The translations under genes were made by a program, and so were the position numbers. Below the pieces are notes generated by a model, which searched no databases, had not been told where the DNA came from, and saw only the letters and a program-made list of their open reading frames with translations. Positions 1 through 6,084 of a DNA stretch of 18,133 nucleotides are shown here, in pieces (within the stretch, counting starts at the first letter, position 1; each line of letters opens with the position of its first letter). The stretch comes from Spirochaetaceae bacterium. Lineage in GTDB: Bacteria > Spirochaetota > Spirochaetia > Treponematales > Breznakiellaceae. The DNA is taken from positions 1 through 18,133 of the forward strand of contig JAISZQ010000331.1 in assembly GCA_031269165.1 (NCBI GenBank). Reading direction: 5' to 3'.

Positions 1-1
1 G

Positions 2-47
2 CGCCCCTTTGGGGCGAATGGATAATGGAGAATTGAAAATGGAGAAT
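2..47. repeat. Short hairpin plus an A/T/G-rich dispersed repeat
   Basis: Positions 2-16 form a perfect hairpin (CGCCCC, TTT loop, GGGGCG). It is followed at 16-47 by a 32-bp A/G-rich sequence that recurs with one difference at 12570-12601, again just after a small hairpin next to the stop codon of a gene. The shared context suggests a dispersed 3'-flanking repeat. No T-run follows the hairpin, so it is not a convincing terminator. Confidence 0.5.
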
Positions 48-79
48 GTCGTGTTTTGAAAACGGCGCATTCCGTTCCT

Positions 80-195
80 GTCATTGCGAACCTGCGGCAA
101 CATAGTTGCCGTTGGTGAAGCAATCCAGACGGGGGAGGCGGGCAAACGCTTCGCGTTGCCTTCTGGATTGCTTCACCCTTCGGGTTCGCAATGAC
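80..195. repeat. Palindromic intergenic repeat (GTCATTGCGA...GAAGCAATCCAG family)
   Basis: The left arm begins GTCATTGCGAACC and ends GAAGCAATCCAGA. The right arm is its reverse complement (TCTGGATTGCTTC to TTCGCAATGAC). The left arm carries an extra nested mini-palindrome, CGGCAACATAGTTGCCG. The same arms recur at 16125-16215 and 17945-18051, with a single arm at 12864-12896. Sequences of this type are widespread intergenic repeats in many bacteria. No ORF or transposase is associated. Confidence 0.8.
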
Positions 196-255
196 GAGGC
201 GGCCCGCTCGCAACGACGGGGGTCTGCGAATTGACACGAATGGTTGTGTGTTATC

Positions 256-313
256 CGCGCTTATTCGTAACGCCATGTATGGCGCTCATTCGCGTTTATT
301 CGTGAACAAAAAA
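256..313 (+). repeat. Dispersed repeat with AACGCCATGTATGGCG core
   Basis: This segment carries the near-palindrome AACGCCATGTATGGCG followed by repeated ATTCGCGTNNATTCG words and an A-run. It closely matches the right arm of the inverted pair at 17547-17656. Downstream, 330-400 holds several degenerate copies of words such as TCCGCGTTCATC ahead of the helicase start. I see no gene in 1-445. Confidence 0.55.
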
Positions 314-445
314 CGCAATGAATAGGGATCAGCGAATAGGCGTGTCCTATCCGCGCTTATCCGCATCCATCCGCGTTCATCTGCGGTTCCCGTCATTATG
401 TTTTTTGTCCTGTCATTTTTTCCGTTTCCATGCTAGACTGGGGGT

Positions 446-3073
446 ATGTCTTCTTCCCATGTTATTGACGCGATTATCGAGAGTGATGATTTTGCCCCGT
501 ATGTGGTGTGCGACCGTACATTGCGGGCGGTTCCGGCGCGGTTTGTGCCGTTTCCGGCGGGGTTGCACGAGGGGCTGGCGGAGGCGTTGCGCCGCCGGGG
601 GATCGACCGGGTCTACACGCATCAGGCGGAGGTCTACGATCATGTGATGGCGGGGCGGAATGCTGTGGTGGTTACGCCGACCGCGTCGGGAAAGACGCTG
701 TGTTACAATCTGCCGGTTCTCCACACTTTGCTGGGGGATCCGGGGGCGCGGGCGTTGTATCTGTTTCCGACAAAGGCGTTATCGCAGGATCAGCAGAGCG
801 AGTTGAACGAGCTTATCACGGGACGGACGCAAGGCGGGGAATTCGGCGAGGAACGATCCGGTTCGCACGAAGATTCAGGCGCGGCGGAGTTTGCGCTGGA
901 TGCGGGGGCGTTGCGGGGGTGTCCCCCGCTGAGGGGGGTAGCGGAAGACCGCAGGTCTGGAGCGAGGGGGGAGGCTTCCCCCCGCATGAACGCGCTTACT
1001 CATCTCAGGATTGCGACTTACGACGGGGACACGCCGGGGTCGGTGCGGACGCAGGCTCGCGACAGGGGGCGGATCATCATCAGCAACCCGGATATGCTGC
1101 ACACGGGGATTTTGCCGAATCATACGAAGTGGATCACGTTTTTTTCGCACCTACGGTTTGTCGTGATTGACGAGGCGCACGCCTATCGCGGGGTGTTTGG
1201 GAGTCATGTGGCGAATGTGGTGCGGCGGCTCAAGCGGATTGCGCGTTTTTACGGGGCGAGGCCGGTGTTTATTCTGTCGTCGGCGACGATTGGGAACCCG
1301 AAGGAACTGGCGGAAATGTTGACGGGTGAGCGGGTGGAACTCGTGGACAACAATGGGGCGCCGCGCGGGGAGAAGCGGGTTGTGCTCTACAATCCGCCAC
1401 TCGTGGACAAGGTGCAGGGGATTCGCGTGTCGAGTCTTAACGAGAGCCGACGGTGGATGCTCGCGCTGCTCAGGGCGGGGGTGAAGACGATTCTGTTCGC
1501 CCATTCGCGGATCAAGACCGAGGTGGCGGCGAGTTATGTGAACGAGGACGTGAAGAACATCAACACGGACAACGGGCGGATTCGGGTGGAGGCGTACCGG
1601 GGCGGCCTCTTGCCGAACGAGCGGCGCGAGATTGAGAAGGGGTTGCGGGACGGGTCGATTCAGGGGGTGGTGTCAACGAACGCGCTGGAACTGGGCATCG
1701 ACATTGGCGGGCTGGACGCTTCGATTGTCGCGGGGTTTCCGGGGTCGTTCAACTCGTTTTGGCAACAGTCGGGGCGGGCGGGGCGGCGGGGCGGCACGTC
1801 GGTGTCGGTGTTTATCGCGTCTGCGGCGGCTCTCGACCAGTTTTTGATCCACGACCCTGAGTGGTTTTTCAGAAAAGCGGCGGAAGAGGCGCGGCTGGAC
1901 GCGGATAATCCCTATATTTTAAGCGACCACGTGAAGTGCGCGGCGTTTGAGTTGCCGTTTCGGGAAAAGCGGCTTCTTGCGGAGGGGGCAACAAACGGGG
2001 AGGTTGCGGAGGCGGCGGATGTTGCGGGGACAAGGGACGGAGAACGGGCGGCGGGAACGGTAATCAAGGAACGGGATCCCTTTGGCGCGGGGGCTGCGGA
2101 CGTGCTCGGTTTTCTTGAGGTAGACGGCGTGGTGCGGAAGGTGGGCGGCAGACCGGACGGCGACTGCGTATGGCACTGGGCGGATCGGTCGTATCCGGCT
2201 GAGGGGGTGAGTCTCCGGTCGGCGGCAACAGACAACGTGGTTATTATCGACGTGACGAAGGGGCGGAACGCGGTCATCGGCGAGATGGACCGGCCTTCCG
2301 CGAAGGAAATGCTCTTCAAGAACGCGGTCTACATCCACCGGGGCGAGCAGTTTATCGTGCAGGAACTGGACATCGAGAACCGGAAGGCCCTCGTCTTGGC
2401 CTCGGACGTGAACTATTTCACCGACGGCCTTGTGAAGACGGACATTCAGGTGTTGAGCGAGGACGTGCGCGGGGAGTGTAACCGGGCGGGACAGGAGGTC
2501 GGCGCGGCGCACGAAATTGCGGCGCAAAGTATTGCGGCGCAAAGTATTGCGTACACGTTTTCGCTGGGAGACGCGCTGGTACGTTCCCAAGTGACGAAGT
2601 ACAAGAAGTTGCGGTTCCACACCCACGAGAATCTGGGGTTCGGGGTCATCGATTTGCCGGAGGAGGAGATGCAGACGCGGGCACTGGCCCTGCTCTTTCC
2701 GGCGGAGAGCAGCGGCGGACGCGCGCTCAAACCCTTTACCGAGTCGGACAAGGGGGCGGCACTCCGGGGCCTCGGTATGATGGTGCGGCAGATCGCGGGC
2801 GTCTTCCTGCTCTGCGACCGGGCCGATCTGGGGATTGCCGAGCGGGTACGCGACCCCCACTTCGAGGCCCCCGCGCTCTACATCTACGACAAGTATCCGG
2901 GCGGGACGGGGCTTGCCGAGGCACTTGCGGGCCGGACGGCAGCGTTGTTTGCGGCGTTGAACGAGGCCATTGCCGCCTGTCCGTGCAGGAACGGCTGCCC
3001 CTCGTGCGTCGGCCCCGGCGGGGAAAAGGCGAAGACTCAAGTGTTGCTCAAGGCAATAGTGGACGAGAGATAA
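446..3073 (+). CDS. DEAH-box ATP-dependent helicase, MrfA/YprA family
   Basis: This 875-residue protein is a superfamily 2 helicase with the domain order of Bacillus MrfA (YprA), which acts in excision of mitomycin-type DNA damage. Visible motifs are Walker A TPTASGKT (77-84), DEAH (242-245), SSATIGNP (motif III), and QQSGRAGRRGG (motif VI). The C-terminal DUF1998-like region ends in a CPCRNGCPSC cluster with cysteines at 845, 847, 851 and 854, as expected for the family. It is longer than the roughly 750-residue Bacillus protein. Part of the excess is a linker at about residues 130-187, between the first helicase motifs and IATYDGDTP, which contains an in-frame intergenic-type repeat (902-984). 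The ATG at 446 follows a G-rich stretch at 437-443, a poor ribosome site. Family assignment is strong. The repair role is inferred from the family. Confidence 0.9.
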   Translation: MSSSHVIDAIIESDDFAPYVVCDRTLRAVPARFVPFPAGLHEGLAEALRRRGIDRVYTHQAEVYDHVMAGRNAVVVTPTASGKTLCYNLPVLHTLLGDPGARALYLFPTKALSQDQQSELNELITGRTQGGEFGEERSGSHEDSGAAEFALDAGALRGCPPLRGVAEDRRSGARGEASPRMNALTHLRIATYDGDTPGSVRTQARDRGRIIISNPDMLHTGILPNHTKWITFFSHLRFVVIDEAHAYRGVFGSHVANVVRRLKRIARFYGARPVFILSSATIGNPKELAEMLTGERVELVDNNGAPRGEKRVVLYNPPLVDKVQGIRVSSLNESRRWMLALLRAGVKTILFAHSRIKTEVAASYVNEDVKNINTDNGRIRVEAYRGGLLPNERREIEKGLRDGSIQGVVSTNALELGIDIGGLDASIVAGFPGSFNSFWQQSGRAGRRGGTSVSVFIASAAALDQFLIHDPEWFFRKAAEEARLDADNPYILSDHVKCAAFELPFREKRLLAEGATNGEVAEAADVAGTRDGERAAGTVIKERDPFGAGAADVLGFLEVDGVVRKVGGRPDGDCVWHWADRSYPAEGVSLRSAATDNVVIIDVTKGRNAVIGEMDRPSAKEMLFKNAVYIHRGEQFIVQELDIENRKALVLASDVNYFTDGLVKTDIQVLSEDVRGECNRAGQEVGAAHEIAAQSIAAQSIAYTFSLGDALVRSQVTKYKKLRFHTHENLGFGVIDLPEEEMQTRALALLFPAESSGGRALKPFTESDKGAALRGLGMMVRQIAGVFLLCDRADLGIAERVRDPHFEAPALYIYDKYPGGTGLAEALAGRTAALFAALNEAIAACPCRNGCPSCVGPGGEKAKTQVLLKAIVDER
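902..984 (+). repeat. In-frame copy of the modular hairpin repeat inside the helicase gene
   Basis: The segment starts with a GCGGGGG/CCCCCGC hairpin, continues with GGGGGTAGCGGAAGACC (934-950) and ends with TCTGGAGCGAGGGGG plus a second G/C hairpin. The 17-mer at 934-950 is identical at 5106-5122 inside proS and has one mismatch in the intergenic copy at 17806-17822 (minus strand). It is read without stops as about residues 153-180, giving PPLRGVAEDRRSGARGEASP. The same frame of the intergenic copy at 17727-17900 reads PPLKGVADDQTEGG and later ARGKAFP. Confidence 0.75.
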
Positions 3074-3096
3074 GAGGATAAGATTTGCGGGGGTAC

Positions 3097-3140
3097 TTGT
3101 GGTTTTACTTTTTGTGTGGTAGAGTAAAGGTAAGGAAAGG
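3097..3140 (+). promoter_or_regulatory. Possible promoter and ribosome site for the toxin-antitoxin-like pair
   Basis: TTGTGG (3097-3102) and TAGAGT (3120-3125) are separated by 17 bases and resemble weak -35/-10 boxes. They are followed by a purine-rich AAGGAAAGG (3132-3140), a good ribosome-binding site for the ATG at 3143. The predicted leader would be very short. The ribosome site is convincing and the promoter tentative. Confidence 0.4.
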
Positions 3141-3142
3141 TT

Positions 3143-3400
3143 ATGGATGGAGTTATAGAATTCAATCATGCCGCATTTAAGCACGGCGTAACCGAGGCCG
3201 ATATAGAGAATGCGTTTGAACAATGGCTCCTTGACCAGCCCCTAACCGGCGAGACAAACAAACATTTGCTTGTTGGCTTTGACCGAAACGCGAACCTGTT
3301 GGAAATCTTGTACAATGTTACGGGATACCAGGAGGTAAACGTGTTTCACGCGATGAAATGCCGCCCCGCGTGGCGGCGAATTGCCGAGGAAAGACAATGA
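3143..3400 (+). CDS. Small BrnT/DUF497-like putative toxin
   Basis: This 85-residue protein contains KHGVTEADIENAF near the N-terminus, then a beta-rich LLVGFDRNANLLEILYNV segment and VNVFHAMKCRPAWRR near the end. That order (KHGV helix, strand pair with G.....LLEV.Y, then ...HA...R) is that of BrnT-like RNase toxins. The reading frame has a strong Shine-Dalgarno sequence (AAGGAAAGG). The next gene starts 29 bases downstream with its own ribosome site and looks like a BrnA-type antitoxin, which supports a toxin-first operon. The family match is by motif resemblance only. It could be another small beta-sheet protein of unknown role. Confidence 0.6.
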   Translation: MDGVIEFNHAAFKHGVTEADIENAFEQWLLDQPLTGETNKHLLVGFDRNANLLEILYNVTGYQEVNVFHAMKCRPAWRRIAEERQ

Positions 3401-3429
3401 CCCCTTTTCCCCGACATAAGGAGAAAACT

Positions 3430-3639
3430 ATGAAGAGAATGACTGAAGAAGAAGCGGATGCCCTTGACGAACTCTGGACGAAAACCACGCCGAAGATAGA
3501 TATGTCAAGACCGGGCTATTACAGCACCCACATGGCGCACACGGAAGCAAACAATTTTGCCACCGTATGGCTCCACGACTCCGGCGGCAATTTTGGGCAA
3601 ACCGCTTCGGGAACAAACGGCGGTTATGCAAAATCGTAA
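3430..3639 (+). CDS. BrnA-like antitoxin, probably with an altered C-terminus
   Basis: The start at 3430 is preferred over an upstream in-frame ATG at 3358, because AAGGAG (3418-3423) precedes it at ideal spacing and the conserved-looking sequence begins there. The 69-residue product opens with MKRMTEEEADALDELWTKTT and PKID...RPG, typical of small antitoxins encoded beside BrnT-like toxins. Family members then usually have a DNA-binding ribbon-helix-helix tail. Here the rest (from about residue 31) is rich in G, N, T and H and does not resemble one. The gene may therefore have lost or exchanged its C-terminal half near the duplication junction that follows at 3655. Confidence 0.55.
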   Translation: MKRMTEEEADALDELWTKTTPKIDMSRPGYYSTHMAHTEANNFATVWLHDSGGNFGQTASGTNGGYAKS

Positions 3640-3654
3640 AGAACGAGACCCCTC

Positions 3655-3767
3655 GCGGCGGTGAACCGGGCGATTGCCGCCTGTCCCGTGCAAGAACGGT
3701 TGCCCCTCGTGCGTCGGCCCCGTGAGGAAAAGCAAAGACTCGGGTTTTGTTCAAGGCGTGGGCGTGA
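3655..3767 (+). pseudogene. Decayed partial copy of the helicase 3' end
   Basis: The segment aligns base for base with 2951-3066, the end of the helicase gene encoding the cysteine cluster. Shared blocks include ATTGCCGCCTGTCC and TGCCCCTCGTGCGTCGGCCC. It differs by substitutions, one inserted C in the cysteine-cluster codons and a deletion of about three bases, so the frame is broken. It is a relic, not a gene. It lies just beyond the toxin-antitoxin-like pair, so that pair sits between the true helicase end and this duplicate. Confidence 0.85.
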
Positions 3768-3787
3768 ATAACTTCCAACGAAACAAC

Positions 3788-3805
3788 CACCGCCCTTAGG
3801 CGGTG
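3788..3805 (+). terminator. Candidate hairpin downstream of the small operon
   Basis: CACCGCC, loop CTTA, GGCGGTG forms a 7-bp stem and is followed by TTTAGTT. The T-run is poor, so termination of the 3143-3639 transcript here is only possible. Confidence 0.35.
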
Positions 3806-3825
3806 TTTAGTTGGCGCATGGAAGT

Positions 3826-3882
3826 AAAAAAGGCAGAAACATGAGGCTGTTCCAAAACTTGAGGTTTTGGAACAGCCTCATG
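3826..3882 (-). terminator. Strong terminator-like hairpin ending the proS unit
   Basis: On the minus strand an 18-bp perfect stem (ATGAGGCTGTTCCAAAAC and its complement, 5-base loop) lies directly after the stop of the 43-residue ORF. It is followed by GTTTCTGCCTTTTTT, which fits a rho-independent terminator. The stem sequence also resembles ends of some insertion sequences (GAGGCTGTTCCAAAA), so it may have been recruited from two abutted element ends. Confidence 0.65.
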
Positions 3883-4014
3883 TTATTTCTTGTTTCCCAG
3901 CAGTTTATCTTCTCTTGATCCCAAAAAAGCGCCTGTTGCGGAACCGACATATATACCGGCCACCGTAGCAAGTCCCTTTCCCGCATCGCCAAGATCTGCG
4001 TAATCTGTGAACAT
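3883..4014 (-). CDS. 43-residue hypothetical protein downstream of proS
   Basis: The ORF starts 11 bases after the proS stop codon, and TGAGGA, overlapping that stop, can serve as its ribosome site. The product has one short glycine-rich hydrophobic stretch (GLATVAGIYVGSATGAFLG) and a charged tail ending in NKK, so it may be a single-span membrane miniprotein. The stop codon is followed immediately by the terminator hairpin, so it fits exactly between proS and the end of the transcript. I do not recognise a family. It could be a chance ORF, but the start context, spacing and terminator position argue for a real gene. Confidence 0.45.
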   Translation of the reverse strand: MFTDYADLGDAGKGLATVAGIYVGSATGAFLGSREDKLLGNKK

Positions 4015-4025
4015 GATTTTTATCC

Positions 4026-5951
4026 TCAAATCTGCGCTCCGTTGAGGGCCGCGATTTCCTGCCGGATGGCGAGGGCGATTTCGGCGGCGGCGGTTTCGGC
4101 GGGGACGAGGCGGGCCTCTTTTTCGCCGCGCCGTTTCACTTCGACGGCGGGCGGGGACTGGCTAAGGTTCTTGTCGCCGACGACGATGCGGTAGGGGCAG
4201 CCGATGAGGTCGGCATCGGCGAACTTTACGCCGGGGCGTTCGGGTCGGTCGTCGAGAAGGACTTCGATGCCCCATTCGGCGAGATCGTGTTCGAGGGTGT
4301 CGGCCGTTTCCTTTACGGCGCCTTCGTACTTGATGGGGACGATGACGGCGTGGAAGGGGGCGAGGGTGGCGGGCCAGAGGATGCCGGCTTCGTCGTGATA
4401 GGCTTCGATGACGGAGGCGAGGGTGCGGTCAAGGCCGATGCCGTAACTGCCCATCACCGGGATTTGGGCCTTGCCGTTTTCGTCGAGGTAGGTGACGTTC
4501 ATGCTCTTGGTGTACTTATAGCCGAGTTTGAAGATGTGGCCGAGTTCGTTGCCCTTCTTTTCGTAAAGGGCCGCGCCGCAGTGTACGCAATGGTCTCCGG
4601 CAACGACGGTGCGGATGTCGGCGATGAGGTCGGCCTTCCAGTCGCGGCCAAAGACAACGTTGGCGTAGTGCTTGTCGGCCTCGTTCGCGCCGGTGACGGC
4701 CCCGGCGGTCATGGCGGCCCCGCCTGTGGCGGTCCTGTCGGCGATGATCGGGATGCCGCGCAGTCCGACGGGGCCGGCGAATCCGACGGGGGCCCCGGTG
4801 ATGCGGGTAACGTCCATGTCGGCGGCGAGGGCGACTTCGGCGGCTTTGAGGAGGGCGGCGAGTTTGGTCTCGTTGACTTCGAGGTCGCCCCGGATGCAGG
4901 CGGCGTAGAACGCTTCAGGCACTAGCCCTTCGGGGGTTTCGATGTTCACGGCGCGGTAGATCAGGGTCTTCACGAAGTTTTGGGGGACGGTGTGCATGAA
5001 GGCACACAATTCTTCTATAGTACGGACGTGCGGGGTATCGATCTTTTGCAACCCGTCCCGCGCCACAGATTGATCCGGGGTTTTAGGGGTGGAACCCCTA
5101 GGAGAGGGGGTAGCGGAAGACCAAACGGAGGGAGGTGCGGACGCGCCTTTAGGCGTGGACGTATCGACCGGAGTGCGTGTCTGGAGCGAGGGGGAGACTT
5201 CCCCCTCCTTGTTTTCAAAATCTTCCCCATCGTTCGCGCACTCGGCCTTCTCGACGTTGGCGGCGTATCCGCAGGTGGGACAGAGGAGGAGGGTGTTGTC
5301 GCCGATGTCGCTTTCGACCATGAACTCCTGGGAGCCGGAGCCGCCCATCGCGCCTGAGTCGGCACTGACGGGGATGGTGGCGAGGCCGCACCGGGCGAAG
5401 ACGCGGCGGTAGGCGGTGTCCATGTCGCGGTAGATCTTGTCGAGGCTCGCTTCGGAGGTGTGGTAGGAGTAGGCGTCTTTCATCACGAACTCGCGGCCGC
5501 GCATCACGCCGTAACGGGGGCGGATTTCGTCGCGGTATTTGGTGTTGATCTGGTAGACGGAGAGGGGCAACTGCCGGTAACTGGCGAGGTCGTCGCGGAG
5601 GAGCGCGGTGATGGCTTCCTCGGCGGTGGGCGAGACGACGAAATCGCCGCCTGTGCGGTTTTTGGCGCGGAGCATGGAGTCGCCCATCGCGTCCCAACGG
5701 CCCGACTCTTTCCAGAATTCGCCGGGCACGACGACGGTGGGCTTGAGTTCGAGGCAGCCGATGGCGGCCATCTCTTCGCGGATGATGGCTTCCAGTTTGC
5801 GGAATGAGCGCAGTCCCAGCGGCAGATAGGCGAAGAGGCCGTTGGCCAACTTGCGGATCAGGGCGGCGCGGAGCATGAGGCGGTGGCTGACGATCACCGC
5901 GTCGTTGGGGACTTCGCGCAGGGTGGGGATGTAGTATTGGGTGTATTTCAT
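4026..5951 (-). CDS. proS: Prolyl-tRNA synthetase
   Basis: This 641-residue class II aminoacyl-tRNA synthetase charges tRNA-Pro with proline in the cytoplasm. It starts MKYTQYYIPTLREVPNDAV, the normal N-terminus of bacterial-type ProS. It contains motif 2 (RDEIRPRYGVMRGREFVMKD), the editing domain between motifs 2 and 3, motif 3 (GSYGIGLDRTL) and the C-terminal anticodon-binding domain. Family members have about 570 residues. The excess lies largely at about residues 249-293, in the linker just before the editing domain, and is an antisense in-frame copy of the modular repeat (5076-5207). No Shine-Dalgarno sequence precedes the ATG. A TATACT box sits 7 bases upstream, which suggests a leaderless mRNA. 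The 43-residue ORF follows in the same unit. Confidence 0.95.
   Translation of the reverse strand: MKYTQYYIPTLREVPNDAVIVSHRLMLRAALIRKLANGLFAYLPLGLRSFRKLEAIIREEMAAIGCLELKPTVVVPGEFWKESGRWDAMGDSMLRAKNRTGGDFVVSPTAEEAITALLRDDLASYRQLPLSVYQINTKYRDEIRPRYGVMRGREFVMKDAYSYHTSEASLDKIYRDMDTAYRRVFARCGLATIPVSADSGAMGGSGSQEFMVESDIGDNTLLLCPTCGYAANVEKAECANDGEDFENKEGEVSPSLQTRTPVDTSTPKGASAPPSVWSSATPSPRGSTPKTPDQSVARDGLQKIDTPHVRTIEELCAFMHTVPQNFVKTLIYRAVNIETPEGLVPEAFYAACIRGDLEVNETKLAALLKAAEVALAADMDVTRITGAPVGFAGPVGLRGIPIIADRTATGGAAMTAGAVTGANEADKHYANVVFGRDWKADLIADIRTVVAGDHCVHCGAALYEKKGNELGHIFKLGYKYTKSMNVTYLDENGKAQIPVMGSYGIGLDRTLASVIEAYHDEAGILWPATLAPFHAVIVPIKYEGAVKETADTLEHDLAEWGIEVLLDDRPERPGVKFADADLIGCPYRIVVGDKNLSQSPPAVEVKRRGEKEARLVPAETAAAEIALAIRQEIAALNGAQI
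5076..5207 (+). repeat. In-frame copy of the modular hairpin repeat inside proS
   Basis: Read on the plus strand, this segment has a GGGGT/ACCCC hairpin, the 17-mer GGGGGTAGCGGAAGACC (5106-5122), a middle module (AAACGGAGGGAGGTG, then ACGCGCCTTTAGG), TCTGGAGCGAGGGGG and a terminal G/C hairpin. The middle module is nearly the same in the intergenic copy at 17727-17900. In proS it is translated from the opposite strand, giving a P/S/T-rich peptide (about residues 249-293, including APPSVWSSATPSPRG). Both strands are free of stop codons across the insert. Confidence 0.75.
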
Positions 5952-5991
5952 GGAGGAGAGTATAGCAGATAAGGGGGCGTGGGGGAAGGGA
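5882..5991 (-). repeat. proS 5' end, copy A of a 110-bp direct repeat
   Basis: These 110 bp (the first 23 codons of proS plus its -10 region and upstream DNA) recur at 9425-9534 with two mismatches (5890/9433 and 5960/9503). The two copies are in the same orientation and bracket the restriction-modification gene. The one upstream mismatch changes the -10 box from TATACT to TATATT and keeps it functional-looking. Confidence 0.95.
5959..5964 (-). promoter_or_regulatory. -10 box of proS, probable leaderless start
   Basis: On the minus strand TATACT is followed by CTCCTCC and then ATG. The expected transcription start falls on or next to the A of the start codon, and there is no purine-rich ribosome site. 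No clear -35 box is visible, since upstream DNA is C-rich. Leaderless initiation is an inference from this spacing. Confidence 0.5.
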
Positions 5992-6084
5992 TTAGGGATG
6001 AGGGGTCGCGTCCACTGATTACGCGGATTATGGGGGCGGTATGATTTTAAGAGAATAAATCCGCATCTTCATGTTCCCCGCCTC

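Noticed and set aside
1..16. Terminator at the window edge
   Set aside because: The hairpin is perfect but has no T-run on either strand within view, and the upstream gene is outside the window.
1919..3223. Long antisense ORF (434 residues) opposite the helicase
   Set aside because: It is a shadow of the GC-rich helicase gene. The product is composed mainly of R, P and H, has no motif, and overlaps a well-supported gene.
4287..4925. 212-residue plus-strand ORF inside proS
   Set aside because: It is antisense to the conserved editing domain of ProS, low in complexity (G, V, D) and without a start context. It is a composition artefact.
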